From Streptomyces sp. H27-H1 (GTDB lineage Bacteria; Actinomycetota; Actinomycetes; Streptomycetales; Streptomycetaceae), in NCBI RefSeq assembly GCF_026627445.1, contig NZ_JAPNLJ010000019.1:85428-149427 (forward strand): a stretch of DNA of 64,000 nt, given 5' to 3'. The notes under the pieces are model-generated. The model had not been told where the DNA came from, ran no database searches, and saw nothing but the letters and a program-made list of their open reading frames with translations. Made by a program: the position numbers and the translations under genes. Shown here one piece after another: positions 26,628-35,468 of the stretch; position 1 is the first letter of the stretch, and each line of letters starts with the position of its first letter.

Positions 26628-28805
26628 ATGGAGACCGCGACTTCGCAGGTGATTGGCCAACTCTCCGGATACATGCGGGGATTGACGCAGCGACTGAATC
26701 CCGGGGCGGGCTGGTACGGGGAGTTCCTGCGGCGGGACCCCGAAGGGATGCGGGCCTGTCTGGCCGGGGCCGCGATGCCTCCGTGGGACGTACTGGATTC
26801 ACTGCTCACGGACTTGGCGGAAACGGTGGGCGCGGCGGCGCTCGCGCGGGAGACGCAGTACGCGGCCGGGCTGCGGACCGCGGCGGCCGGAGTCTGGGAC
26901 CAGCTGCCGGGCGGTGTGGAAGAACTGCGCACGCTGCTCGCCTCGGCCGAGGAGCAGCAGGCGCGGGCCCAGGTGGCGCTGCGGGAGCTGTCGGCGCGGC
27001 TCGCGGAGACGGCCGACCCGGTGGAAGCGGAGGCCCTGTCCCGGGAACTCTCCTGGACCCGCGACGACGCCTCCCGCGCGACGGCCCGCCACACGGACCT
27101 GACGACCCGCCTGGAAGCGGCGGCCCCGGAGCCCGGCCGGTCCGGAGCCCGGCCGCCCGGATACCCGTCGCCGGGGAAGCCCGAACCCTTGAACGAAGTG
27201 CCCGCGCAGCGCTCCGCGGCATCGCCGGGGGCGCAGGCCCCGGAGCTCGACACGGTGCCTGCCGCGACATGGCCGGGTCCGCAGGACGGAATGCAGGACC
27301 CGACGCAGGGCCCAGCGCAGGAGGAAGCGCAGGACGGGGCCTGGGCTGCCACGTCGCCGGCTGCGCAGCAGGGATCACGGGCCATGGCGCCGGGCGGGGC
27401 ATCGGTGGGGGCCCGGGCGGGGGTACAGGTTCCGGCGTGGGCGGAGGCGTCGAGGGGCGCGTCGATCGCGACGCCGGCCGGGGGGCAGGCAGGGGTGCAA
27501 GGTCCGGCCCCGGCCGGGGAGCAGGCTGGGGTTCAAGGGCCGGGGTGGGCCGGGGAGCAGTCAGGAGCTCAGGGTCCGGCGTGGGCCGGGGCGTCGGCGG
27601 GTGAGCGGGCTGCGGCGCCGGGGGGCGAGGAGGAGCCGGCCGGGCGGGCCGAGGGGCGGTGGCTGCGCGGTGCGCGGCGGACCGGCGGGGCCCGGTACGC
27701 GGGTGCGGCGGCGCCCGAAGCCCAGGCCGTCACCACACCACCGGGGCATCCGTCGTCCGCCACGCCCCTGCGCGGCGCCCGCTTCGGGAGGCCCGCCCGT
27801 CCGGCAGCCGAGCCCGCCCCGGCGGGGGAGCGGCTACCGGAACAGGGCGCCCCGTCCGGCGGGTCCGCTCGCCCGGGCCCCGCGTGGGAAGCCCGTCACG
27901 AGTCCCTCCGCGAAGGCTCCGGCGGGCCGCACCCGGCTCCGAGCGCGGGACATGCCCCCGCCCCCGGCAGCGGCCCCGCCCCCGACCCGGGGCCACGACT
28001 CCGCCGGCAGGGCGCGCCCACCCAGTGGCCGGACCCGGCCCGGGCCGCCGGCTCGTCCGTCAGGTCGGCCCCGTGGCAGGACTCCGACCCCTATGGCAAT
28101 CCGCAGGGCGTGCCCGCCCAGTGGCCGGACCGGCTGCCGGCCGGGTCGGTCCCGTGGCAAGGCTCCGCCTCTGACGGCAGCTCGCAGGGCGTGCCTGCCC
28201 AGTGGCCGGACCCGCCCCATGGCGACGGCCGGTCCGGCGCGGGGGCCGGCCCCGGCACGCAAGGGACGTCATCGGCTTGGGATGGCTCCGCCCAAGGCCG
28301 AGGGGGTGGGTTAGTGGCGGGGCTCGTGGCGTTGCGGGGGCAGGGTCGGAGCGGGGAGGCGCATGCGCTGCTCTGCGAGGCCGCCGCCGGGCCCGCCGAG
28401 CGGCTGGCCGGGCTGGGGGAGGAGATGGGACGGGCCGGGCTGGCCGCGGACTGGGCCACCCTGCTCTGGGAGGCGGCCTCGCTGCCGCCCGCCCGGTTCG
28501 CCGCGGCCGCCGCCGCGCTCGGTCCGGCCGACCGCGACGCCTTGCTGCGTCAGGGTGTGGCCCGTCCGGCCGCCGAGATCGCCGAGGCTGCCCTCGTGCT
28601 CGCCGAGGCCGGACGGACCCGGGAGGCCGAGGCCCTGCTCGCGGCCTTCGTCCGGGTGCGCACCGCCGAGGAGTCGGTCCGGCTCGCCCGCCGGGACCCC
28701 GGGTGGTTCGTGCCCCGGCTGCTCCGCGCCGCCGAAGCCCTCTCGGGGGCTCATCACCGCGACCTGTTGCATGCACTTCGAGTCGCGAATCTGGCCGTCT
28801 CCTGA
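26628..28805 (+). CDS. large Ala/Gly/Pro/Gln-rich repeat protein
   Basis: A 725-residue cytosolic protein without a recognised enzymatic domain. The N-terminal 165 residues are alpha-helical and likely coiled-coil (AEEQQARAQVALRELSARLAE). The middle 370 residues are low complexity with internal repeats: a 12-residue unit AG-Q-GVQGP-- repeated three times (27477-27584), and a QWPD-containing unit repeated three times further on. The C-terminal 165 residues are again helical (VAGLVALRGQGRSGEAHALLCEAAA...). Streptomyces proteins of this layout have often been auto-named after herpes UL36, which is not informative. No signal or membrane segment is evident. Confidence 0.75.
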   Translation: METATSQVIGQLSGYMRGLTQRLNPGAGWYGEFLRRDPEGMRACLAGAAMPPWDVLDSLLTDLAETVGAAALARETQYAAGLRTAAAGVWDQLPGGVEELRTLLASAEEQQARAQVALRELSARLAETADPVEAEALSRELSWTRDDASRATARHTDLTTRLEAAAPEPGRSGARPPGYPSPGKPEPLNEVPAQRSAASPGAQAPELDTVPAATWPGPQDGMQDPTQGPAQEEAQDGAWAATSPAAQQGSRAMAPGGASVGARAGVQVPAWAEASRGASIATPAGGQAGVQGPAPAGEQAGVQGPGWAGEQSGAQGPAWAGASAGERAAAPGGEEEPAGRAEGRWLRGARRTGGARYAGAAAPEAQAVTTPPGHPSSATPLRGARFGRPARPAAEPAPAGERLPEQGAPSGGSARPGPAWEARHESLREGSGGPHPAPSAGHAPAPGSGPAPDPGPRLRRQGAPTQWPDPARAAGSSVRSAPWQDSDPYGNPQGVPAQWPDRLPAGSVPWQGSASDGSSQGVPAQWPDPPHGDGRSGAGAGPGTQGTSSAWDGSAQGRGGGLVAGLVALRGQGRSGEAHALLCEAAAGPAERLAGLGEEMGRAGLAADWATLLWEAASLPPARFAAAAAALGPADRDALLRQGVARPAAEIAEAALVLAEAGRTREAEALLAAFVRVRTAEESVRLARRDPGWFVPRLLRAAEALSGAHHRDLLHALRVANLAVS
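27477..27584 (+). repeat. 36-bp in-frame tandem repeat
   Basis: Three consecutive 36-bp units (27477, 27513, 27549) encode AGGQAGVQGPAP, AGEQAGVQGPGW and AGEQSGAQGPAW within the low-complexity middle of the large repeat protein. The DNA copies differ mainly at third codon positions. Confidence 0.8.
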
Positions 28806-28979
28806 CCGTAAACGACCGGGTGTCGACGTAACTTCTGCGTTTGCTGATCCACTACTCCAACCGCGCAAGGCGGTCTTGCCCCCGGCCTGGCCGAGGCCTA
28901 CCTTCAACTCCCTACGCGCAGCCGTCGTACACCCTCTACGTGCGTAGAAGCCGGCGTACCCCGTCGCGAGGAGCAGCTC

Positions 28980-29822
28980 ATGGCCCAAGTCGTCCGCGCC
29001 GCACTCGTCCAGGCCACCTGGACCGGAGACACCGAGTCGATGATCGCCAAACACGAGGAGCACGCCCGCCGGGCCGCCGCCCAGGGTGCGCGGATCATCG
29101 GCTTCCAGGAGGTGTTCAACGCCCCCTACTTCTGCCAGGTCCAGGAGCCCGAGCACTACCGCTGGGCCGAGGCCGTCCCCGACGGTCCCACCGTCCAGCG
29201 CATGCAGGCCCTCGCCCGCGAGACCGGCATGGTGATCGTCGTACCGGTCTTCGAGCTGGAGTCCGAGGGCTTCTACTACAACACCGCCGCGGTCATCGAC
29301 GCCGACGGCAGCTATCTCGGCAAGTACCGCAAGCACCACATCCCCCAAGTCAGGGGATTCTGGGAGAAGTACTACTTCCGCCCGGGCAACCTCGGCTGGC
29401 CCGTCTTCGACACCGCCGTCGGCCGGATCGGCGTCTACATCTGCTACGACCGCCACTTCCCGGAAGGCTGGCGTGAACTGGGCCTGGCCGGTGCCCAGTT
29501 GGTGTACAACCCGTCCGCGACCTCCCGTGGCCTGTCCTCGTACCTGTGGCAGCTGGAGCAGCCCGCCTCCGCCGTCGCCAACGAGTACTTCGTCGCCGCC
29601 ATCAACCGCGTCGGCCAAGAGGAGTACGGCGACAACGACTTCTACGGCACCAGCTACTTCGTCGACCCGCGCGGGCAGTTCGTCGGGGAGGTCGCCAGCG
29701 ACAAGGAGGAAGAGCTCCTCGTGCGCGACCTCGACTTCGACCTCATCAAGGAGGTCCGCGAGCAGTGGGCCTTCTACCGCGACCGGCGTCCCGACGCCTA
29801 CGGAGGACTCGTACAGCCGTGA
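28980..29822 (+). CDS. N-carbamoyl-beta-alanine amidohydrolase-like nitrilase
   Basis: A 280-residue carbon-nitrogen hydrolase, the first gene of a pyrimidine-catabolic operon. The catalytic triad is visible: Glu in GFQEVFNAPYF (about residue 43), Lys in KYRKHHIPQ, and Cys in YICYDRHFPE. The HIP and YDRHFPE contexts match beta-ureidopropionase-type enzymes, which hydrolyse N-carbamoyl-beta-alanine to beta-alanine, CO2 and ammonia. A GAGGAG site precedes the ATG. The stop overlaps the aminotransferase gene. Upstream, at 28936-28947, CTACG-TG-CGTAG may be an operator. Confidence 0.9.
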   Translation: MAQVVRAALVQATWTGDTESMIAKHEEHARRAAAQGARIIGFQEVFNAPYFCQVQEPEHYRWAEAVPDGPTVQRMQALARETGMVIVVPVFELESEGFYYNTAAVIDADGSYLGKYRKHHIPQVRGFWEKYYFRPGNLGWPVFDTAVGRIGVYICYDRHFPEGWRELGLAGAQLVYNPSATSRGLSSYLWQLEQPASAVANEYFVAAINRVGQEEYGDNDFYGTSYFVDPRGQFVGEVASDKEEELLVRDLDFDLIKEVREQWAFYRDRRPDAYGGLVQP

Positions 29823-31114
29823 CCAACCCGATCCCCCTGCACAGCCGGCACCGCTCCGTCCTGCCCGAATGGCTGGCGCTCTACTACGACCGCCCCATCG
29901 AGCTCACCCATGGCGAGGGCCGCCACGTCTGGGACGCCGACGGCAATCGCTACCTCGACTTCTTCGGCGGCATCCTCACCACGATGACCGCCCACGCCCT
30001 GCCCGAGGTGACCAAGGCCGTCGCCGAACAGGCCGGGCGGATCATCCACTCCTCCACCCTCTACCTCAACCGCCCGATGGTCGAACTGGCCGAGCGCGTC
30101 TCGGCGTTGTCCGGCATCCCCGACGCCAGGGTCTTCTTCACCACCTCCGGCACCGAGGCCAACGACACCGCCCTGCTGCTCGCGACGACGTACCGCCGCT
30201 CCAACCAGATCCTGGCGATGCGCAACAGCTACCACGGTCGGTCCTTCTCCACCGTCTCGATCACCGGCAACCGGGGCTGGTCCCCGACCAGTCTCTCGCC
30301 GCTCCAGACCTACTACGTCCACGGCGCGGTCCGCACTCGAGGCCCCTTCGCGCACCTGAACGACGCCGACTTCACCGCCGCCGCCGTCGCCGACCTGGAA
30401 GACGTACTCGGCCAGGCACGCGGCGGGGTCGCCGCACTCATCGCCGAACCGGTGCAGGGTGTGGGCGGGTTCACCTCTCCGCCCGACGGGCTCTACGGTG
30501 CCTTCCGCGAGGTCCTCGACCGCCACGGCATCCTCTGGATCAGCGACGAGGTGCAGACCGGCTGGGGCCGTACCGGCGACCACTTCTGGGGCTGGCAGGC
30601 CCACGCCCAGAACGGCCCGCCGGACATCATCACCTTCGCCAAGGGCATCGGCAACGGCATGTCCATCGGCGGAGTCGTGGCCCGCTCCGAGGTGATGAAC
30701 TGCCTCGACTCCAACTCCATCTCCACCTTCGGCGGTTCACCGGTCACCATGGCCGCCGGCGTCGCCAACCTCGGGTACCTCCTCGAACACGACCTCCAGG
30801 GCAACGCCCGCCGCGTCGGCGGCCTGCTGCTGGAGCGGCTGCGGGCCGTCTGCGCGAGCGTGCCCGCCGTGCGGGAGGTACGCGGCCGGGGCCTGATGGC
30901 CGGCCTGGAGCTGACGAAGCCCGGCACCGACCAGGCCGACCCGGACGCGGCCGCGGCCGTACTGGAAGCCGCCCGGACCGGCGGCCTGCTGCTCGGCAAG
31001 GGCGGCGGCCACAACACCAGCGTGCTGCGCATCGCGCCGCCGCTCTCCCTCACCGTCGCCGAGGCGGAAGAGGGAGCCGAGATCCTCGCCGAGGCCCTCC
31101 GCATCCTCAACTAG
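29819..31114 (+). CDS. class III aminotransferase (beta-alanine/alanine-glyoxylate type)
   Basis: A 431-residue PLP-dependent aminotransferase. It shows the cofactor-binding SGTEANDTALLLA, the Asp of WISDEVQTGWGRTG that contacts the pyridine nitrogen, and the Schiff-base Lys in ITFAKGIGNG. The sequence is closest in style to AGXT2-like enzymes, and between a ureidopropionase and a dihydropyrimidinase it probably transaminates beta-alanine or beta-aminoisobutyrate. It starts at a GTG overlapping the nitrilase stop. Confidence 0.9.
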   Translation: MTNPIPLHSRHRSVLPEWLALYYDRPIELTHGEGRHVWDADGNRYLDFFGGILTTMTAHALPEVTKAVAEQAGRIIHSSTLYLNRPMVELAERVSALSGIPDARVFFTTSGTEANDTALLLATTYRRSNQILAMRNSYHGRSFSTVSITGNRGWSPTSLSPLQTYYVHGAVRTRGPFAHLNDADFTAAAVADLEDVLGQARGGVAALIAEPVQGVGGFTSPPDGLYGAFREVLDRHGILWISDEVQTGWGRTGDHFWGWQAHAQNGPPDIITFAKGIGNGMSIGGVVARSEVMNCLDSNSISTFGGSPVTMAAGVANLGYLLEHDLQGNARRVGGLLLERLRAVCASVPAVREVRGRGLMAGLELTKPGTDQADPDAAAAVLEAARTGGLLLGKGGGHNTSVLRIAPPLSLTVAEAEEGAEILAEALRILN

Positions 31115-31131
31115 CACGGGGGAAGACGTAC

Positions 31132-32532
31132 ATGAGCATCCGCACCCTCATCCGCGGCGGCCTCGTCATCACGGCCGCCGACGAGCTCCACGCCGACGTG
31201 CTGATCGAGGACGGCCGGGTCGCCGCCCTCGCGGCACACGGCACGGCGGCCGCCGGAACCTGGACGGCCGACCGGACGATCGACGCGAGCGGGAAGTACG
31301 TCATCCCCGGCGGGGTCGACGCCCACACCCACATGGAGCTGCCCTTCGGCGGCACCGCCGCCTCCGACACCTTCGAAACCGGGACCCGGGCCGCCGCCTG
31401 GGGCGGCACCACCACCATCGTGGACTTCGCCGTGCAGACGCCGGGGCACGCCCTGCGCGAGGGCCTGGACGCCTGGTACGCCAAGGCCGACGGCCAGTGC
31501 GCCGTCGACTACGCCTTCCACATGATCCTCTCGGACGTCCACGAGGGCACCCTGAAGGAGATGGACCACCTGGTGGGGGAGGGGATCACCTCCTTCAAGC
31601 TGTTCATGGCGTACCCCGGGGTCTTCTACAGCGACGACGGGCAGATCCTGCGCGCGATGCAGCGGGCGTCGGGCAACGGCGGGCTGATCATGATGCACGC
31701 GGAGAACGGCATCGCGATCGACGTGCTCGTCGAACAGGCCCTGGCGCGCGGGGAGACCGATCCCCGTCACCACGGCGAGGTCCGCAAGGTGCTGCTGGAG
31801 GCGGAGGCCACCCACCGGGCGATCCAGCTGGCGCGGGTGGCGGGCGCCCCGCTGTACGTGGTCCACGTATCGGCGGAGGAGGCCGTCGCGGAGCTGGCGC
31901 TTGCCCGGGACAAGGGCTTGCCGGTCTTCGGTGAAACCTGCCCGCAGTACCTGTTCCTGTCCACCGACAACCTCGAAGAGCCGGACTTCCAGGGCGCCAA
32001 GTACGTGTGCTCCACCCCGTTGCGCCCCCGCGAGCACCAGGCGGCGCTGTGGCGGGGCCTGCGCACGAACGACCTCCAGGTGGTTTCCACGGACCACTGC
32101 CCGTTCTGTTTCCGCGGTCAGAAGGAGCTGGGCCGCGGGGACTTCTCGAAGATCCCGAATGGCCTGCCGGGCGTGGAGAACCGCATGGACCTCCTCCACC
32201 AGGCGGTCCTGGACGGGCACATCAGCCGCCGGCGCTGGATCGAGATCGCGTGCGCGACCCCGGCCCGGATGTTCGGGCTCTACCCGCAGAAGGGCACGAT
32301 CGCGCCGGGTTCCGATGCCGACATCGTCCTCTATGATCCGCATGCCGAGCAGGTCATCTCCGCCGAGACGCACCACATGAACGTGGACTACTCGGCGTAC
32401 GAGGGCAAGCGGATCACCGGACGCGTCGACACGGTCCTCTCGCGCGGCGAACTCGTCATCGACCAGCGCGAGTACACCGGCCGGGCCGGCCACGGGGCCT
32501 TCATCCCCCGCTCCACCTGTCAGTACCTGTAA
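31132..32532 (+). CDS. hydA: dihydropyrimidinase (D-hydantoinase)
   Basis: A 466-residue cyclic amidohydrolase opening dihydrouracil or hydantoin rings. The metal-binding HxH is in GVDAHTHMELPFGG (about residue 62), the carboxylated Lys in SFKLFMAYPG, further His ligands in HAENG and VVHVSAE, and the catalytic Asp in STDHCPF. The length is normal. It acts before the nitrilase in reductive pyrimidine degradation; the dihydropyrimidine dehydrogenase is not in the window. A GGGGGAAG site precedes the ATG. Confidence 0.93.
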   Translation: MSIRTLIRGGLVITAADELHADVLIEDGRVAALAAHGTAAAGTWTADRTIDASGKYVIPGGVDAHTHMELPFGGTAASDTFETGTRAAAWGGTTTIVDFAVQTPGHALREGLDAWYAKADGQCAVDYAFHMILSDVHEGTLKEMDHLVGEGITSFKLFMAYPGVFYSDDGQILRAMQRASGNGGLIMMHAENGIAIDVLVEQALARGETDPRHHGEVRKVLLEAEATHRAIQLARVAGAPLYVVHVSAEEAVAELALARDKGLPVFGETCPQYLFLSTDNLEEPDFQGAKYVCSTPLRPREHQAALWRGLRTNDLQVVSTDHCPFCFRGQKELGRGDFSKIPNGLPGVENRMDLLHQAVLDGHISRRRWIEIACATPARMFGLYPQKGTIAPGSDADIVLYDPHAEQVISAETHHMNVDYSAYEGKRITGRVDTVLSRGELVIDQREYTGRAGHGAFIPRSTCQYL

Positions 32533-32562
32533 GCAAGGCTGTGCTCAATCTAAGGACACGCG

Positions 32563-33561
32563 ATGGACTTCGGCCTCGTCCTGCAGACCGACCCGCCCGC
32601 CTCGCAGGTCGTCAGCCTCATGAAGCGCGGCGAACGCAACGGCTTCCGCTACGGCTGGACCTTCGACTCCGCCGTGCTGTGGCAGGAACCGTTCGTCATC
32701 TACAGCCAGATCCTGGCCAACACGCAGCGCATGCACGTCGGTCCGATGGTCACCAACCCGGGCACCCGCACCTGGGAGGTGACCGCCTCCACCTTCGCCA
32801 CCCTCAACGACATGTACGGCAACCGCACCGTCTGCGGGATCGGCCGCGGGGACTCGGCGATGCGGGTCGCGGGCCGGGCCCCCAACACCCTGGCACGGCT
32901 CGGGGAGGCCATCGAGGTGATCCGGGATCTGGCGGAGGGCCGTGAGGCGGTCGTGGACGGCAACCCGATCCGGATCCCCTGGATCACGGACGGGAAGCTG
33001 CCCGTCTGGATGGCCGCGTACGGGCCCAAGGCCCTCGCGCTCGCCGGGCAGAAGGCCGACGGGTTCATCCTTCAGCTCGCCGACCTCTACCTCACCGAGT
33101 GGATGATCAAGGCGGTCCGCCAGGCCGCCGTGGAGGCCGGCCGCGACCCCGACTCGATCACCATCTGCGTAGCGGCCCCGGCGTACGTGGGGGACGATCT
33201 CGCGCACGCCCGCGACCAGTGCCGCTGGTTCGGCGGCATGGTCGGCAATCACGTCGCCGACCTGGTCTCCCGCTACGGCGAGCACTCCTCGATGGTCCCG
33301 GACGAGCTCACGGAGTACGTCAAATCCCGCCAGGGCTACGACTACAGCCACCACGGCCGCACCGGGAATCCCTCGGCCGACTTCGTCCCCGACGAGATCG
33401 TCGACCGCTTCTGCCTGCTGGGTCCGGCCGAGGCCCACATCGAGAAGCTCCGGGCACTGCGCGATCTCGGCGTCGACCAGTTCGCCCTCTACAACATGCA
33501 CGACGCCCGTGAAGCGACCATCGACGCGTACGGATCCGACGTCATCCCGTTGTTCAGCTGA
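32563..33561 (+). CDS. LLM-class F420-dependent oxidoreductase (TIGR03842-like)
   Basis: A 332-residue luciferase-like TIM-barrel enzyme, last gene of the pyrimidine operon, 30 bases after hydA. Markers are MDFGLVLQTDPP, YGWTFDSAVLWQEPFVIYSQIL and GIGRGDSAMR, which match the small F420-dependent subgroup found next to hydantoinase genes. Its specific reaction is not established from sequence; an oxidative or reductive step on a pyrimidine or hydantoin substrate is plausible from context. Confidence 0.87.
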   Translation: MDFGLVLQTDPPASQVVSLMKRGERNGFRYGWTFDSAVLWQEPFVIYSQILANTQRMHVGPMVTNPGTRTWEVTASTFATLNDMYGNRTVCGIGRGDSAMRVAGRAPNTLARLGEAIEVIRDLAEGREAVVDGNPIRIPWITDGKLPVWMAAYGPKALALAGQKADGFILQLADLYLTEWMIKAVRQAAVEAGRDPDSITICVAAPAYVGDDLAHARDQCRWFGGMVGNHVADLVSRYGEHSSMVPDELTEYVKSRQGYDYSHHGRTGNPSADFVPDEIVDRFCLLGPAEAHIEKLRALRDLGVDQFALYNMHDAREATIDAYGSDVIPLFS

Positions 33562-33639
33562 CCTTTACGAGGGGCGCGGGGCCGGCCGGAAGACCGGCCC
33601 GTGACGCCCCCGCGCCTTCTCCGACGGCGCATCAACATG

Positions 33640-33692
33640 AAAGAGCCGCCTCTCGGACCGGGTGTTGAACCCGGTTCGAGAGGCGGCTTTCT
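33640..33692 (+). terminator. strong hairpin terminator after the pyrimidine operon
   Basis: A long inverted repeat: the left arm at 33645-33663 pairs with 33669-33687 around a GTTGA loop, giving a 19-bp stem with a single G-T wobble, followed by TTT. A second, shorter hairpin (GGGCCGG...CCGGCCC) lies just upstream at 33579-33600. Together they should stop read-through into the exporter gene. Confidence 0.8.
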
Positions 33693-33779
33693 GCGTTGCG
33701 GCGGCCTGACCGCGCAGCCCTGTCGCCTCGGGGCCGGATTCGCCACCTGGGGCCGACCGAGGGCGGGCTCCGGCTCTTA

Positions 33780-33834
33780 CATACCCCCTATGGGTATGCT
33801 ACGTTGCTCCGCAGAAGTACCCCCCAGGGGTATG
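33780..33834 (+). promoter_or_regulatory. twin ATACCC-N5-GGGTAT operators before MFS exporter
   Basis: Two dyad sites lie 23 to 77 bases upstream of the exporter start. Site 1 at 33781-33797 is ATACCC-N5-GGGTAT, extended to CATACCC/GGGTATG. Site 2 at 33817-33833 is GTACCC-N5-GGGTAT and also reads as TACCCC-N3-GGGGTA. The pattern resembles operators bound by CsoR-family repressors (Cu(I), formaldehyde or persulfide sensors). A related site precedes the BlaI gene at 63754. No regulator gene is adjacent here. Confidence 0.6.
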
Positions 33835-33856
33835 TTGCAGAGAAGGGTCAGGGCAA

Positions 33857-35290
33857 ATGGCAACCGTCAATCCCCTGCGTTGGTGGGCACTTGCCGTGCT
33901 CGCCACCGCGCAGTTCATGGTCATCATGGACACCTCGATCATCGGGGTGGCACTCCCCGAGATGCAGAAGGACCTCGGCTTCTCGCAGGGCGAGCTGCAG
34001 TGGGTCTTCAACGCCTACGTCATCGTCTTCGGCGGACTGCTCCTGCTCGGCGGTCGACTCTCCGACCTGGTCGGAGCCCGCAAGATCTTCGCCGCCGGCT
34101 GGGCGACCATGATCGTCGGCTCGATCGTCGCCGCTGCCGCGCAGACGGCCACGGTCGAGATCGTCGGCCGCGCTGTCCAGGGCGTCGGTGGCGCGCTCAT
34201 CGCACCCGCCGCCATGACCCTGTTGATGATGCTCTTCATGCACGACCCGAAGGAGCTCGGCAAGGCGATGGCGCTGTACGGCGCCGCTGCTCCCGCCGGT
34301 GGCACCGCGGGCGTGTTCCTGGGTGGTGTCTTCACCGAGTGGATGAGCTGGCAGTGGGTCTTCATCATCTACATCCCGATCGGTCTCGCGACCCTCGCCG
34401 CGACCAGGCTGCTGCCCGCCGTCGCGTCCCGTCGCGGTTCCGTGGACGTCCTGGGCGCGGTCGCGGTCACCGCGGGCCTGGCGCTCGCCGTGTTCGCCGT
34501 CGTCCGCGCGCCCGAAGTGGGCTGGGGCTCCACCGCGACCGTCCTCGAGCTGATCGGCGCCGTCGTCCTGCTCGTCGTCTTCTTCCTGATCCAGAAGTCC
34601 ATCCGCGAGCCGCTCATGCCGCTCAGCGTCTGGCGCGTGCCGCGTCTCGGCTCGGCCAACCTGGCGATGACGCTGCTCGGCGCCGCGTGGATCCCGATGT
34701 GGTACTTCCTCAACCTCTACCTGCAGCAGGTGCTGAACTACGGGGCCTTCGCCTCCGGCGCCGCGCTGCTCCCCATGACCGTCCTGCTGATGATCTTCAT
34801 GACGGCGATCACCAGCCGCCTCATGGGCAGGTTCGGCGCGAAGCCGCTGATCGTCGCAGGGCTTCTGGCCCTCTCGGCCGGGCTGGTCTGGCTGTCGGCC
34901 GTGGAGCCGACCGGCACCTTCCTGGTCGACGTCCTGCCGGCCTCGCTCGTTGCCGCCCTCGGCATGGCGCTGGCCTACATTCCCGCGATGATCGCCGCCA
35001 TGTCCGGCGCCCCCCAGGAGCAGGCGGGTCTGGCCTCGGGCATCGTCAACACGACGTACAACGTGGGCTCGGCCCTGGGTCTGGCCGCCCTGACCGCTCT
35101 TGCCACCACGCAGGGCGCCGGTGAGCTGGGCGACCTGCCCGCCCTCACCGATGGCTTCAGTGCCGCGTTCCTCGCCGCCGCCGCCATCGCGGCCGCGGGC
35201 GCCGTGATCACCCTTCTCGTGATGAAGGGGGACCGGGCGGCGGCGCCAGCAGCCGCCCCCGCGCCGCAGAGCGAGACCGCCGGGGTGTGA
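33857..35290 (+). CDS. DHA2-family MFS multidrug exporter
   Basis: A 477-residue drug:H+ antiporter of the EmrB/QacA type with about 14 hydrophobic helices. Motif A is LLLLGGRLSDLVGARK after TM2, and the DHA2 motif DTSIIGVALPEMQ lies in TM1 with its membrane Asp. An AGAAGGG site precedes the ATG at 33857. It could export the product of the neighbouring biosynthetic region, but its own operators and the terminators on both sides make it a separate transcription unit. Confidence 0.9.
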   Translation: MATVNPLRWWALAVLATAQFMVIMDTSIIGVALPEMQKDLGFSQGELQWVFNAYVIVFGGLLLLGGRLSDLVGARKIFAAGWATMIVGSIVAAAAQTATVEIVGRAVQGVGGALIAPAAMTLLMMLFMHDPKELGKAMALYGAAAPAGGTAGVFLGGVFTEWMSWQWVFIIYIPIGLATLAATRLLPAVASRRGSVDVLGAVAVTAGLALAVFAVVRAPEVGWGSTATVLELIGAVVLLVVFFLIQKSIREPLMPLSVWRVPRLGSANLAMTLLGAAWIPMWYFLNLYLQQVLNYGAFASGAALLPMTVLLMIFMTAITSRLMGRFGAKPLIVAGLLALSAGLVWLSAVEPTGTFLVDVLPASLVAALGMALAYIPAMIAAMSGAPQEQAGLASGIVNTTYNVGSALGLAALTALATTQGAGELGDLPALTDGFSAAFLAAAAIAAAGAVITLLVMKGDRAAAPAAAPAPQSETAGV

Positions 35291-35315
35291 CGCACGGGCT
35301 CGTCCCGCACCGGCC

Positions 35316-35360
35316 AAGGGGTCGCCCGAGGTCCGCCACGGACATCGGGCGACCCCTTTC
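35316..35360 (+). terminator. hairpin terminator after MFS exporter
   Basis: A perfect 14-bp stem: AAGGGGTCGCCCGA at 35316-35329 pairs with 35345-35358, with a 15-base loop and a short TTTC tail. It separates the exporter from the PLP enzyme gene that follows. Confidence 0.78.
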
Positions 35361-35468
35361 TGCCGCTGCCCACGCTTCCCATCCGTGCCCGTACCCCGCC
35401 TCCCACTCCCAACCGCACCCGCACGCCCGACCCCGACGGCCGGACCGGCCGATCAGGCAGGAGACCTC

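Noticed and set aside
29473..32532. A single 1019-residue protein spanning nitrilase, aminotransferase and hydantoinase.
   Set aside because: The first 550 residues are an out-of-frame shadow of the nitrilase and aminotransferase genes; the real gene is hydA from 31132.
33640..33692. A tRNA gene or attachment site, suggested by the GGTTCGA-like sequence.
   Set aside because: The segment folds as one long hairpin with no cloverleaf arms or anticodon loop; it is better explained as a terminator.
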